Below are positions 1-10,411 of a DNA stretch of 64,000 bases, piece after piece. The position numbers and the translations under genes were made by a program. The notes under the pieces are model-generated. The model was not told where the DNA came from. It searched no databases and was given only the letters and a program-made list of their open reading frames with translations. Position 1 is the first letter of the stretch. Every line of letters begins with the position of its first letter. This DNA comes from Pseudozyma flocculosa PF-1 (taxonomy: Eukaryota > Basidiomycota > Ustilaginomycetes > Ustilaginales > Ustilaginaceae), in NCBI RefSeq assembly GCF_000417875.1, contig NW_006920882.1:234632-298631 (forward strand). The letters run 5' to 3'.

Positions 1-57
1 GGCTGATCTCGCTTTCCCCTTCCATGCTTCTACTCGCGGCCCTCGCTCGCCTTGCAG

Positions 58-838
58 CATATCCGGGGACCAGCTCGGCTTTCCCGTGCAGGTGGTAGAG
101 GAGCGCTGCCCGAGGGTGCTCTGCAGGTTCCTGCTCTCCCATGTCCGCTTCAAGACGACCGACGGCATAGTCGAGTACCTTGCCCCGACGCCCGAACCGT
201 CTTCGGCGGCGCCTGCGGCAGCGTCTGCTGCACCCAGCAGCAGCGTCGGAGACGGTGTCAACGGCGAGAGCGCAGCACGTGGCGGAAAGAGCCCAAGCGC
301 AGAAAGAGAGCCCAAGCCAGTCGCAGAAGGAGAATCCGAGGCAGCAGCAGCAGCAGCAGCCAAGGCAACGGATGGAGCGCCGACCGGCGATGGGAACGCC
401 GCTCCTGAGACGGCGCCAGTCAACGGGACCGGTGGCGAGGCTGCAGCGGCGGTCCCGCCGGAAGCTGCCGCGACAACGGCGACGGCAACGTCGGCGCCGG
501 AAGGCCTTGGGGCGCCGGATGGGGCGCCGGATGACGTCGAGATGTACGACGGCGATGCGTCCATCGTCGCTGAACCCCCTGCCTCGGCGATCTTCGCCAC
601 CGCGCCTGCCAGCGAACCCGCCACATCCGCCATCCCGTCGTCTTCGATGACGCTCGCGGGCCCCGAGTCGGCCCAGACGGCCGCTGCCGCCGTTGTTGCC
701 GCCGAGACAGCCGAGGTCGCGGCCGAAGTGGCAGAAGACGCCGCCGAGATGGCCAATGGCGCATCGCTCGCCGCCAGCGCCTTTGCGCCCGCCGCCTTTG
801 GAGAGTCGTCTTCCTCGTCTGATACGATCCAGTCGTAG
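58..838 (+). CDS. 3'-terminal exon of an unrecognised protein with an alanine-rich tail
   Basis: Bases 1-57 read like the end of an intron (pyrimidine-rich stretch ending in TTGCAG). The exon then opens in a frame starting ISGDQLGFPVQVVEERCPRV and ending at a TAG at 836-838. Only the first 45 or so residues look folded (alternating hydrophobic and charged residues, two cysteines). The remaining roughly 210 residues are Ala/Ser/Glu/Pro low complexity with an acidic bias and are probably disordered. I do not recognise the family, and the body of the gene lies outside the window. The frame is supported by its length and by the lack of a better competitor, but the tail composition alone would also keep other frames open, so the splice phase is moderately secure. 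Confidence 0.55.
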
Positions 839-1314
839 GGCTCGCGGCCCGTGATGGTGTCCAGCCCGCTGCCACGCCTCGTCGGTCGAGATGGCCATGG
901 CGCAGATTGACGTCCCACCCACACACTGCTTGTATTCTAGTTAGCCTCGTCAGATGGTCTGGTATCTGTTATTCCTCGACCCCCGCCTGCTGATCCCAGC
1001 TTGCGCCATGGGGCAGTCGACGCCATGTGCGACGGTGTGAGCGCCGCCAGCTAGCACGATGAGTGGGGATGGATCGGCGGCCCACGTGGACGTAGGCGTG
1101 TGGAGCTAGCGAGGCGACGCCAAGCTACCGGTAGCCAGGACCGCGACAGTGTGGCGGCGGCGGCAGTGAGAAGAAAGAAACAAAAGCACAGGCCAGCGTC
1201 AAACCCGCAAGACGCCGAGCGCTGGCTGCTGGCGTCGCTTCTGCCACCACCACCACCACCACCGCGACTCTCACACGCCCTTACCACCGTTGAAACGCTA
1301 CCGCACGCCGGTCC
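839..1314. other. intergenic, no gene seen
   Basis: Spacer between the end of the first gene and the exopolyphosphatase-like start codon. It holds a short CCA repeat at about 1244-1263. The open frames here lack family features. It must contain the 3' end of one gene and the promoter of the next, but no TATA-like element stands out. Confidence 0.5.
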
Positions 1315-3321
1315 ATGGGCGACTACCGTCCCATTTACTCTTACGCCGCCTCGGACCGCAACCTCGCATCCACCCGACGACGTCCCACCGCCGGCTGGCT
1401 CTCTTATCTCGACGCCGATCGCCTCGTCCACCGCCGCTGCCTCCCGATCCTGGCTGCAGCGCTGGCGCTCGTCGCCTTTTCCACCGTCCTCTTCCTCTCC
1501 ATCGACGAGGTCACGACGCTCAAGCGCACCTGGAAACCAGCCGAAAGGCCCGCCACCGATCTCAGTCCCGGCAGCGATACCATCCCTCCAGCGTCTGCCG
1601 CCGATACCGCCAAGATGCCACCCTCGCTGAACACTGACTCGCTCGATGCCTTCCTCACGCAAGCCAAGAGCTTCGCGCTGCAGAGGCTCGGCGGTAGTGG
1701 TGCGGCATCGTCTGCTGCTGCTACTGCTGCTACTGCTGCTGCTGCAGATTCGGTCCCCTCGGTGCCCATCACGCTCGTCATGGGCAACGAGGCGGGCGAC
1801 CTCGACTCGGCGGCATCGGCCATCTCGCTCAGCTTCCTCCTCTCGCGCTTCGGCCCTCCCGAGGGGCATCAGCTGCCGCAGTCGACCTACCTCCCCCTCA
1901 TCCAGAGCAACCACGACGACGCCGTGCTCCGGCCCGAAAACACCGCCGCCTTCCACGCTTCCCGCATCGACCCGGCCCATCTCCTCTGCCTCGACGACCT
2001 GCAGCACCACCTAGGCCTCTCGCTCGACTCGCCGGCATTCAGCCCAGAGGCCGGCGTGTCGATCGCACTGGTGGACCATCCTTCCCTGACGGGCCCGTGG
2101 GGCGGTCCCAAGGCCAGCCATCGCCGCGTTGAGATCATCGTCGACCACCACGAAGACACGGGTGACCATGCCGACGCCAAGATGCGCATCGTCAAGCCGC
2201 CGTCCAAGGAGCCGGTGGGCAGCGCCGCCAGCATGGTCGCCAACCTCTACCGCGAGAACCTCGTGTCCGGCGCGGCTCCCAAGGAGCTGGCAGACCTGCT
2301 CATCAGCGCCATCGTCATCGACACCGACAACCTGCGTCCGGCCCCGCGCGGCAAGGCGACCCAGGCCGACTTTGACGCCGTCAAGCTGCTCCTGCCCGTC
2401 TCGTCTTTTGCCTACCCGGACCTGTCGCAGCAGGTCCAGTTGACGGCCTTCCAGCACTCGCCACTCAACATGTCTACGCCGCCCAGCACGGACATTATCA
2501 TCGACGAGCCGGCCGGGTCCAGCCCTTCTGCGGACGCGGCGTCGTCGGACAGGGCGGTTGTCGACGCCAAGTCCAAGCTGCGGCCGTTTTGGGAGGTGCT
2601 GGTCAAGAGCAAGCTCATGGTGAGCCACCTGAGCGGGCGCGACCTGCTGCGGCGCGACTACAAGGAGCTCGACTTTGTCGAGCCGGCCTCTGCTACGCCC
2701 GAGGGTGCCAAGCTGTCGCTGCGGCTCGGCTTCGCCTCTGTGCCCATCGGGCTGGCCGAGTGGCTGCACAAGGACCGGCCGCAGCCCTCGCTGCAGGACG
2801 TGGCGGATCCCAAGGCCGAGGTCGACGCGGCGTGGGCCGACTGGTGGAAGACGCTGGATGCGTTCATGGAGGAGAGAAAGATTGACCTGGCCGTCATGAC
2901 AGGCTCCTTCCGGGACGCGGCGGGCGGGGGCGAGGGCAAGGAGGGGGGCAAGCACAAGAGGGAGCTGGTTCTGGCCTTTGCGCCGCGCAGCCTGGCGGCC
3001 TCCGATGCCGAGGCCGTGTGGGCCTCGCTGCGCGACGGGCTCGAGGCCGACGCACACGTCGCCTCGCCCGACGACGTCGAGCGCAGGCTCATGCTCGAAC
3101 AGCCCTGGAAGGGCCAGAGGCTGCCCGAGCGCGCCGGCGGCAAGAGGGAGAGGGTGGCCGGCCTCGACGCCGACGGTCGTCGTCGCGGTGGTTCTCAACC
3201 TGCGTCACCGCCGCGGTGGGCCAAGGTGTACAAGCAGGCCAACGCGCGCGCCAACCGCAAGATTGTGCTGCCCGCCGTTGTCGCTGTGCTGCGCAACGCC
3301 GCGTCGGCAGCGAGGCTCTAG
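1315..3321 (+). CDS. PPX1-type exopolyphosphatase (DHH/DHHA2 phosphoesterase) with N-terminal membrane anchor
   Basis: Single-exon protein of 668 residues. The DHH phosphoesterase fold is marked by GNEAGDLDSAASA at residues 157-169 (equivalent to the metal-binding GNxxxDxDS motif of yeast Ppx1) and by the DHH triplet at 277-279 (IIVDHHEDTG). IDTDNLRP near 335-342 gives a further acidic metal ligand. A C-terminal DHHA2 domain is shown by GRDLLRRDYKELDF near 440-455. Family knowledge: these enzymes release phosphate from polyphosphate chains in a metal-dependent way, and DHHA2 relatives also include inorganic pyrophosphatases and prune-like proteins. Unlike yeast Ppx1 (about 400 residues, soluble), this protein has a hydrophobic segment at about 43-63 preceded by basic residues and followed by acidic ones, suggesting a type II membrane anchor. 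Low-complexity inserts near 130-150 and 500-560 add further length. The family call is firm; the exact substrate is inferred. Confidence 0.85.
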   Translation: MGDYRPIYSYAASDRNLASTRRRPTAGWLSYLDADRLVHRRCLPILAAALALVAFSTVLFLSIDEVTTLKRTWKPAERPATDLSPGSDTIPPASAADTAKMPPSLNTDSLDAFLTQAKSFALQRLGGSGAASSAAATAATAAAADSVPSVPITLVMGNEAGDLDSAASAISLSFLLSRFGPPEGHQLPQSTYLPLIQSNHDDAVLRPENTAAFHASRIDPAHLLCLDDLQHHLGLSLDSPAFSPEAGVSIALVDHPSLTGPWGGPKASHRRVEIIVDHHEDTGDHADAKMRIVKPPSKEPVGSAASMVANLYRENLVSGAAPKELADLLISAIVIDTDNLRPAPRGKATQADFDAVKLLLPVSSFAYPDLSQQVQLTAFQHSPLNMSTPPSTDIIIDEPAGSSPSADAASSDRAVVDAKSKLRPFWEVLVKSKLMVSHLSGRDLLRRDYKELDFVEPASATPEGAKLSLRLGFASVPIGLAEWLHKDRPQPSLQDVADPKAEVDAAWADWWKTLDAFMEERKIDLAVMTGSFRDAAGGGEGKEGGKHKRELVLAFAPRSLAASDAEAVWASLRDGLEADAHVASPDDVERRLMLEQPWKGQRLPERAGGKRERVAGLDADGRRRGGSQPASPPRWAKVYKQANARANRKIVLPAVVAVLRNAASAARL

Positions 3322-3402
3322 GATGCTCGCGGACGGGCGAGCGGGCGTCGTTTCAGGGGTGACCATTGATTCCGATGCACTTTGTAACGACCCTATCGGG
3401 GC

Positions 3403-3442
<40 letters not shown>

Positions 3443-3443
3443 G
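3403..3443. repeat. purine microsatellite (GAGAGATA-type)
   Basis: A GA run followed by about three copies of an eight-base GAGAGATA unit, lying between the convergent 3' ends of the exopolyphosphatase-like gene and the PYM gene. Confidence 0.9.
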
Positions 3444-3486
3444 CGGATGGCGGGCCACAGTAGCGGGGGACGGCGCGCGCGCGCGG

Positions 3487-4310
3487 TTACAGGCTGAGGC
3501 TCTCGAGTTCCTTTCGCATGTCGTCGAGGGACTCGAGCTTCTTTTGCTGTTCCGGCAGCAGCTTTTCGCCCGCGTTTTGCTTGTCGAGGAGCGATTCGGC
3601 CGCCTTGATCTTGCGGCCGAGGTTGAGACGCCGTTTTGCCGGGTCCTGCGTGGCGGTCGTGGTCGTGGTCGCTGGCGGCGTGGCTGTCGTTTCCGCTGTC
3701 GGTTGGGATGGAGTGCCTGCCTCGTTGACCTCAGTCGACGCCGACGCCGTGGCGGTCTTGCCCGTTGCCTTTGCGTCGTCATCCCCGTTATCGTGGCCAT
3801 CATCGTCCCAAGCATCTGGCACCTCTTCGTCCTCCCTGGTCGACCCGCCGGCGGCGGCGCGGTTCTCCTTGCGCTTGGCGTTCTTCTTTGCGCTCTTGCT
3901 CAGCGGCGCCGACCCTGCGGCGGCGGAAGCGCCTGCCTTTGCGGCCTGCACCTGCGGGCTGGGCTTGATGAATCCGGGCACGGAGCCGGGCGGAAGCCTT
4001 GCCCTCTCTGCGTCGAGTTGCCTGCTGGACCGGAAGCGCGTCACGTCCTCGGCGGGTGTGAAGCCCGGTTTGACCCTGCGCTCCTTTCGGATGCTGCGTC
4101 GTGGTGTGGTGTGGTGCGGAGCGTGAGTGCAAGAGGGAGTGGAAGGGTCAAAACGGTGGCCAAAAGGGGGAGAGGGGGAAAGAGCGGGACGAAGCGGGCC
4201 ACTCACGATCCATCGGCACGGCGGCTCTCGGGAATGACGCGCTGTTGCGAGCTGGGATCGTTGATGATCCCCGACACGCTCGCCTGCGGAAAGAGCGGCG
4301 GCTTGGACAT
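3487..4310 (-). CDS. PYM homologue (partner of Y14 and Mago; exon junction complex recycling factor)
   Basis: Two exons: 4310-4207 and 4093-3487, 236 residues. The intron (113 nt) has a GTGAGT donor and a GCAG acceptor. The join restores RVIPESRRADGSIRKERRVK, which is the conserved N-terminal Mago-Y14 binding motif of PYM/WIBG, followed by PGFTPAEDVTRF. The middle carries the basic lysine/arginine cluster SAKKNAKRKE typical of the family's ribosome-binding region and an acidic stretch. The C terminus is a predicted coiled coil (LLDKQNAG...QQKKLESLDDM). Known role in animals: PYM binds the small ribosomal subunit and strips exon junction complexes from translated mRNA. The intron-rich genes around it fit an organism that uses such complexes. 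It is divergently transcribed from the MAPEG gene. Length is close to human PYM (about 204 residues). Confidence 0.9.
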
Positions 4311-4816
4311 GGTTCGGTCGTTATTTTGGGCGCAGAGGTGAAGTCGATAAGATGGCTCAGAAAATGGAGAGGGAGGAAGGAGGCGTCGATTCCCTCCTCC
4401 GTCCTTCTTTGGATTTGCTGCGCCGGACCGGGCCTGGCATGGCCTTGCTTGTGGAGAGGTTCGCTTCCGAAGCCGGGCTCGTGCACGGTGACGCAGGGCA
4501 CGTTGACCCGGCAGACAGGCCAGAGGCAGCCGCACGGACGGACGGACAGACAGACAGACGAGCCAGGGTCTCTGTCGCTGCTTGCTTGCTTGCTTGCTGG
4601 TTTGCCCTCCTCGCGCCTCGCCTCGTCTCGTCAAGCTGGGCCTCTCATCGTCGTGCCTGCCCGTCTGTCTGCTGCCCCCATGCCGCCTTGCTGAATACAC
4701 AACCGCCCTCGGCCAGCCATGCCTATATATACCACGCCAGGGATACCTCGAGTCCGTCGTTCGACACCGCCATCGCCTCCTCCACCATCAGCACCACCCT
4801 CAGCAGCCCCCTCATC
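4311..4816. other. divergent intergenic region between PYM and MAPEG genes
   Basis: 506 bases shared by two opposite promoters. It includes GACGGACGGACAGACAGACA-like tetranucleotide repeats at about 4535-4560 and GCTT repeats at about 4582-4600, and the TATA element listed separately. Confidence 0.6.
4724..4731 (+). promoter_or_regulatory. TATA box candidate of the MAPEG gene
   Basis: TATATATA lies 86 bases upstream of the inferred ATG at 4817 in otherwise GC-rich DNA. Position and sequence fit a core promoter; there is no direct evidence for the transcription start. Confidence 0.55.
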
Positions 4817-5676
4817 ATGAGCAACAGCGTGTAGGTAGCAGTGACCCTGCTCGCCGTGCTCTCGCTGCTGCTGCTGCCACGTGCGGCCAGGCACCGCCTC
4901 GTCTTGCCCTTTCCTTGCCCGACCATCCAGCTCACCTGTGACCCTTCCCCTCCCCTGGCACAGCTCCGACCGCGTGTCGAGCTTCATCTCGCACAACAAC
5001 CCGCTCAAGAGCACGTCGGTGCACAACGAGCTGGACCGCGCCGCCGCCTGGAACTACGGGCCCGTCTCGATCCTCGCCGCCTTTGCCGGCTCCCACCTCA
5101 TCCTCCAGCACCGCCTGCCCAAGCTCTTCTACGGCGTCGACGACAACGTCTACCCGCGCCAGGACCTCCACGGCGACAGGGCAGAGCGCCACGTCGCAAC
5201 CGGAAAGCTCACCCGCGCACAGCTCAACCGCCTCCGCAGGTGGGAGGCCGCACACTACAACTCGGTCGATCACCTCCCCGTCTTTGTCGGCGCCGTCGTG
5301 CGTATCCTGGCCCCGTGGACCGCCCGCCGCATGCAGCCCGCAGCTTCCAAAGGCGGGATGGAGAGCATCGACGGTCGCTGACTCGTTTCCCGCGCGCTCC
5401 CGCTCCCGCTCCCCTCCCGTCTGCCGTTCCTCTATCCCTCCGCAGCTCTCGCTCCAGCTGGCCGGCGTGCCCAACCGCCTGACGAACCGCGTGTGCGCAG
5501 TCTACCTGGCCGCCCGCGCCGCCTACGCCGGCCTGTACATCACCGTCGAGAGCGAAGGGCTGAGCTGGCTGCGCACCCTCGCCTGGTGGACGTCGAACCT
5601 CACCTGCATCTACGCCTTCGTCGAGTCGGCAAAGCGCATCAACCACAACGTCGGCACCGGCACCGTCGCCCTCTAG
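4817..5676 (+). CDS. MAPEG-family membrane protein (microsomal glutathione S-transferase-like)
   Basis: Three exons: 4817-4830, 4964-5297, 5446-5676, giving 192 residues. The first exon encodes only MSNSV (last codon shared). The second join gives VDHLPVFVGAVLSLQLAGVP, a strong match to the MAPEG core (E/H-N/L-P-x-F-x-x-x-V...LAG-V/P). Four hydrophobic segments can be seen: around the first SILAAFAGSHLIL, at HLPVFVGAVLSLQLAGV, at VCAVYLAARAAYAGLYI, and near WLRTLAWWTSNLTCIYAFV. MAPEG proteins are integral membrane enzymes that conjugate glutathione or process eicosanoids; several fungal members are uncharacterised. The donor GTGCGT at 5298 was chosen over two other GT sites because only it keeps frame with the acceptor at 5445. 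Substrate is unknown. Confidence 0.85.
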
Positions 5677-7984
5677 AAGGGGGGGCCTTTGGTATCGACA
5701 TTGTAGACAGAGGTGCGCGCGCGTATCGATTGATCGATAGATCTCGCTCCAAGGAAACCAGGCCTGTTCATTTGCGCCACTGATGCCCACGATAGCCTGG
5801 CACCGCTCGCCATCCGTTTCCGTCGGCCGATCATGGCCGACACCTTTCAAGAGCCGGCCTTGTTGTGGGGGCGGCGGGCTGTTGAAGCTGCGCCTAGCGA
5901 TAACCGGCCTCCCCTGGCGCTGACTCGGCGGGTGCGCCATTCGTGAAGAACGGCACACGGGTTGAACGCGGGTGCCGGCCTGTATCAAGACCTTTTTCTT
6001 CATTATCGCCGAACCTGATGTGCACGGGGACAATCCTCGTTGATGTCGCCGCGGCAACGGATCGGATGCTCCGGTGTTGTTGTGGTCGAAGGGAGATATC
6101 GCAGAGCCGGACGCGCCCTGCTTGCTGCCAAGTTTTGGGTGGGGGGGGGGGGGGGGCACCTTGGCGATGAAGAAGTCGTAGAGGTGCAGGGCCAAGCCCC
6201 GGTCGGTGGGTCCTTTGTCGGGCCGGGGAGCGTCGGGCAATTGCACCGACAGAACGAAGCGCCTGCCACGACTTGCCGAGGGCGATGGTGCAGGCTGGGA
6301 CATGGTGAGGGCGATATGTGTGGCATGTGTGGGTATATGAGTGGTCGTGGTCGTGGTCGTGGCCGTGGTCGTTGGGCTGCTATCAGCACCACACGGCCAG
6401 ATGTGGTGGTGGCGGCGGTGGTGCAGTTGGGGCGGGCGGCCATCAGTGTTACCTGCTTGTGCGTGCGTGTTTCGTTGGGTCTCAGGGCCAGGGTCCAGGG
6501 CCAGGGTCCAACAACTGGCCCCCCACAGCTACGCCGAAACAGACAAAGTGTTGGTCTTGGTGCTGGGTGCGGTCGACATGCACCTGGCTTGGGCTGGCTT
6601 TCCTGGATTGTTGGACGGGTTGATCCGCCCGTTCTCCTTCCCTCTACCCACCACCACCACCATTACCTGTCACCACCCACCGTCAAGATGGCCAAGCTGC
6701 AAGTAGGTTGGCATCATGCAGTCCAAGGTAGGCTACTACCCTGCATCTGGCAAGCATTTTCAACTCGCCAAGTTCAAGAAGGTGTCAGGCCCTGACCGGC
6801 TGGCTGGACTGCCCCAACAGGCCGACCGCCGCAAGCTGAGCCACAGGTGGTGGTGCAGGCAGGACAGGGCCTCTGGCAGGACGCAGCCCACAGTAAGCTG
6901 CCAGCATATCAGTCGGCTTCCCAGAAAGTGTGCACAGTAGGTGACTGTTGGCCCATTTGCTTCCCTGGTCAGCAGGGCGACGGCCGGCAGCTCCTCAGCT
7001 GGGACCTGGACAAGCAGCAGCTCAAGCACACAAACAGGAGCTAGACAGAGGCCCCCAACCTGCCGGTGAAGAGCCACACCAAGATGGGCCTGCAGCAGCT
7101 CAGCTTTCCATCGGTCAAGGTGAGCAAAAGGCTAGCCTCAACCACTTGTGAACCTCGCCAAGGTAGCAATGTAGCAGGCAGCTGATCAAAGTCTTTGACG
7201 CTGACATCTGGAACAGCAGGTAGACCACCTGCCGGGCCACAGCCTGTCCCACGGCCACAAGAGGTCAGCATGGTCAAGATGTCGGTATTGAGCCTTGGCT
7301 GGCAGCAGCAATACCAGCAGCGGCTGGAAGAACACGTCATCAAGGTGAACCTCGGTCCACGACCCGAGCTCCACGGTTGAGGCCGACCCCAACCGGCGGG
7401 ATTTGTGCTTCTTCATGCACATGAATTTGACCGCCCAGAACCCCAGGACCGCTTGGTTCACCCTGCCTCAGCGGGACCGGGCTACGGGCAAGCGGCGCTA
7501 CGACAGGCTAGGGCGCCAGCTCAAGCCCCTCAACGTGCGCCAGGCAGAGGCCATTCAAGGAGAGACCAGTTGCATGCCTCTCTGAGCACCTTGCCTGAAG
7601 CTTGTGAGGGAATCGACAAGTGGCAGCCCCAGCTGGAAGCCGTCAGGCACACTGCTGCACCGGAGGCTTTCCCTCTTGAGCCCGCTTGGGTATTGCCGTG
7701 CTTGATGGAGCGCTTCTCAGAGGCGGCTTCAAGCCTCGACATCAACCAAGGCAGAGAGACCTCCACATGGCAGTAGTTGCAGTTGGTGCTTTCACCTCAC
7801 TCTTCCTTGCTGCCTCGCTGCCTCGCTGCCTCACGGCCTCACGGCCTCGTTCTCGACCACGACCCACCTCTGCTCTGTCCCCTTTCCAGTCCCCCGCCGT
7901 CGAAGAGAGGCCGCTCAAGCTCGCCCCGGTCGACAGCCCCCTTCGCTTGCCCCTCCACGCCAGTCTCCTTTGCTCCTCACCTCG
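5677..7984. other. 2.3 kb gene-poor region with lower-GC decayed-looking segment
   Basis: No intact gene is supported. The interval 6139-6156 includes a 16-G run. A segment at about 6600-7770 is visibly less GC-rich than its surroundings and contains several splice-donor-like CAAGGTRG strings and short open frames, for example one at 7403-7585 (60 codons, MCFFMHMNLTAQNPRTAWFT...) with ordinary protein composition. This could be a decayed gene, a mobile-element remnant or a non-coding transcript; I cannot assign it. Transcription of an RNA from here is possible but not shown by sequence. Confidence 0.4.
6141..6156. repeat. poly-G run (16 G)
   Basis: Sixteen consecutive G residues preceded by GGGT. 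Long G runs of this kind can form G-quadruplex structures and are also a common place for assembly length errors. Confidence 0.9.
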
Positions 7985-10147
7985 ATGACCACCCCGACCC
8001 GCCACGACTCTGCACCCAGCCCGCTCTCGCAGCTACCCACCGAGCTCCTCTACCACTGCTTCCGCCTCGCCGCCTCGCTCGATCCCCACACGGCACGCTC
8101 CCTCGCCTACGTCTCGCGCACCGTCTGCCACTGGACCATCTCGCAGCGCTGGTCGACGATCGTCTGCACCACGCCCCAGCAGGTCGTCGCCCTCTGGCTC
8201 TTTCTTATCGAGTCCCAGCACAACGACGACACTGACGCCCACCCCCACCCCCCACCCTCCGGCTCCGGCTCCGGCGCGCCACCAACACCGCGCTACATTT
8301 CCTGCCCCGCCTCGAGGCCCGGCTCCTATACTCGCAACCTCTTTATCGATACCACTCCATGCGGCGCCACCACTCATGTTGACCCCGGCACGACGACGCC
8401 CTACGAGGACCTCCTCACCCTCTCGTCCCGCCTCCAGCTCCAGCGGGAACGCGACGCACTCGCCCACGCCGCAGCGCTTTCGACGTCGCAGCCACCGCCC
8501 GCATGGGAGACGCTGCAGCGCACCAAGCTGGCGCCCACCCGCGCCTCGTCGCGCCTCTCCGGGCTCCTCTACCACTTCCCCGCCCTCGACCACCTCGCCC
8601 TCGGCGCAACCGAGATGCAGCTCTTCCAGCCCAGCCTCATCTCTACCTCGCCCGTCGAAATGATGCTCGTCTACGACGGAAACGACACCCTCATCTCCGA
8701 CGTCTTTCTCAGCGGCGTCGAGGAGCTCGCGCACTGGTCCGACGACGTCGAGTCCAGCGGGTCGCAGCGAGGGGCAGGGAACATGACGGCGACACTGGGC
8801 GGCATCCGACGCCGCCTCAAGCGGCTCCACGTCGTCGGCATCGACCCGCGCAGCCAGCTGGCGGGCGTAGCGATGCCCGTCAAGATCCTCGAGCCTCTTC
8901 GCGCCGGCAGCACCTCGCCCGGCTCTCTTATCCACGCGCTCTCCTACAACGCACCGCCGCTGCTCGACGAGGCGACCTCCAACGGCGACCAAACCAACGG
9001 CGATGGCCATGGCGACGTCGACGGCGCCTCGCGCTCTCCGCTAGCCACGGTCCGCGAGCAGGCGATCCGTGCCCTCTCGTTGCCATCGGCTCCCCTATCG
9101 CGCCAGCGTACCAGCCAGGGCCTCACGCACCTTCGCTACGATACCAAGCGATTCTCATTTCGGCCCTCGGAGATCATTGCGTCGCGGCTGCGATCATTCG
9201 TGCAGGAGCTGGATCTCGCCCCGGCGGCTGGCTCGGCGGCGGCGGGCGGCGAGAATGGCGAGCGGGCGGGTGAGACGAGGACGACGTACACACACACTGG
9301 ACCTCGCCATGCTGCGCCTGTAGCCGGATCCGGGTCTGACCATAGCCTCCTCGGCCAAATGTCCAGGACCAGCGGCGGCAGCGGCGGCGAGACCTCCCCC
9401 TCCTCCTCCTTCTCCAGCATCCCAGCAACCCCCGTCTCAAAGCTGCTGGAGTCGTGGGGGGTCGGTCAGCTACACCGCCTCCAACTATGCTGGGACCCTC
9501 CCGCCTCGTCGTCGACATCGTCCTCCTCCTCCACGCCCGCAGCCGCCTCCACACCGGCAGCAGCAGCAGCGGGGGCCGTCGAGGAAGAGCAAGACGCCGA
9601 AGACGTCTGGCCACGCGAACGCAGCGACGTGTGGACGAGCACGAGCAGCGGCAGCGGCCTCCTCCCGCTCGTTTTCCCGCCGACGAACTCGTCGTCGTCG
9701 TCGTCCTCGTCTGCGACAGGCGGCGGCGCCGTCGTCGACGCATCCTCGGCCGTGTTTGCGGCCGAGTTTGCCGATTCTATCCGACACCTCTACGGCTGGA
9801 CGCAAATGACGCAGCGGCAGCGCTGGATCGCGTCGCAGGGCGAGTACGTCGATCGCATCGAGGCCGGCTTCACGGCCTCGGATAATGCGGCCCTGTCGCG
9901 CATCCAGGAGCGCTTCACGAGGCAACTTCGAGACGAGTCGCTGCTCGCCGCCGCACCTCGAGCCACCGACCACGATGCTGCCGCCGCCGCTGCCGCAGAG
10001 TCCGATAGGCTGCGGTATCGCGCCAGGCCGCCCTGCGAGTTCGTCAGCTTGGGCGGCGTCACCGCCGCTTTCACCAAACAGCATCGGATCGATGTCTTCC
10101 TCGATCGGTCCAGAGGCGGTCAAGGGTCGTGGCCGTCGACGACCTAG
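7985..10147 (+). CDS. F-box-like protein, fungal type
   Basis: Single open frame of 720 residues; the first in-frame ATG is at 7985, and the frame is open slightly upstream without another ATG. The N terminus at about 13-55 (LSQLPTELLYHCFRLAAS...RSLAYVSRTVCHWTISQRW) has the spacing of a degenerate F-box: leucine-proline-xx-leucine start, alternating leucines and a conserved tryptophan. The remainder mixes leucine-rich stretches with Ser/Ala/Thr/Gly low-complexity blocks (about 500-560) and no recognisable catalytic domain. F-box proteins usually link substrates to a Skp1-cullin ubiquitin ligase; many fungal F-box-like proteins lack proven ligase roles. Substrate unknown. Confidence 0.7.
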   Translation: MTTPTRHDSAPSPLSQLPTELLYHCFRLAASLDPHTARSLAYVSRTVCHWTISQRWSTIVCTTPQQVVALWLFLIESQHNDDTDAHPHPPPSGSGSGAPPTPRYISCPASRPGSYTRNLFIDTTPCGATTHVDPGTTTPYEDLLTLSSRLQLQRERDALAHAAALSTSQPPPAWETLQRTKLAPTRASSRLSGLLYHFPALDHLALGATEMQLFQPSLISTSPVEMMLVYDGNDTLISDVFLSGVEELAHWSDDVESSGSQRGAGNMTATLGGIRRRLKRLHVVGIDPRSQLAGVAMPVKILEPLRAGSTSPGSLIHALSYNAPPLLDEATSNGDQTNGDGHGDVDGASRSPLATVREQAIRALSLPSAPLSRQRTSQGLTHLRYDTKRFSFRPSEIIASRLRSFVQELDLAPAAGSAAAGGENGERAGETRTTYTHTGPRHAAPVAGSGSDHSLLGQMSRTSGGSGGETSPSSSFSSIPATPVSKLLESWGVGQLHRLQLCWDPPASSSTSSSSSTPAAASTPAAAAAGAVEEEQDAEDVWPRERSDVWTSTSSGSGLLPLVFPPTNSSSSSSSSATGGGAVVDASSAVFAAEFADSIRHLYGWTQMTQRQRWIASQGEYVDRIEAGFTASDNAALSRIQERFTRQLRDESLLAAAPRATDHDAAAAAAAESDRLRYRARPPCEFVSLGGVTAAFTKQHRIDVFLDRSRGGQGSWPSTT

Positions 10148-10411
10148 ATGAGCACGGCGAATTGCAGATGGCGCACATGGGCCGCCGCCGCCGGCCCACT
10201 CTCTTTGGCGGCCTTCGAGACAGGCAGCGGCCGGATGGGTGAAAGCATGCGATGAGATGGCTCTTATCGACGGCGGGGATGTCGTGACCTCGTCCCGTCC
10301 TACCCCCTCTTCCGTCCTCCGTCCTTCCCTCCTGTACCTGTCGGGCCCCTCTTGAGCGTCTCCCTGGACGCGCCGCCCTGTCCGCAGCTACAGCCGTGCC
10401 GTGGCGGCTAG

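Noticed and set aside
2011..3198. 395-codon - frame opposite the exopolyphosphatase-like gene
   Set aside because: Antisense shadow; the sense strand carries clear DHH and DHHA2 motifs.
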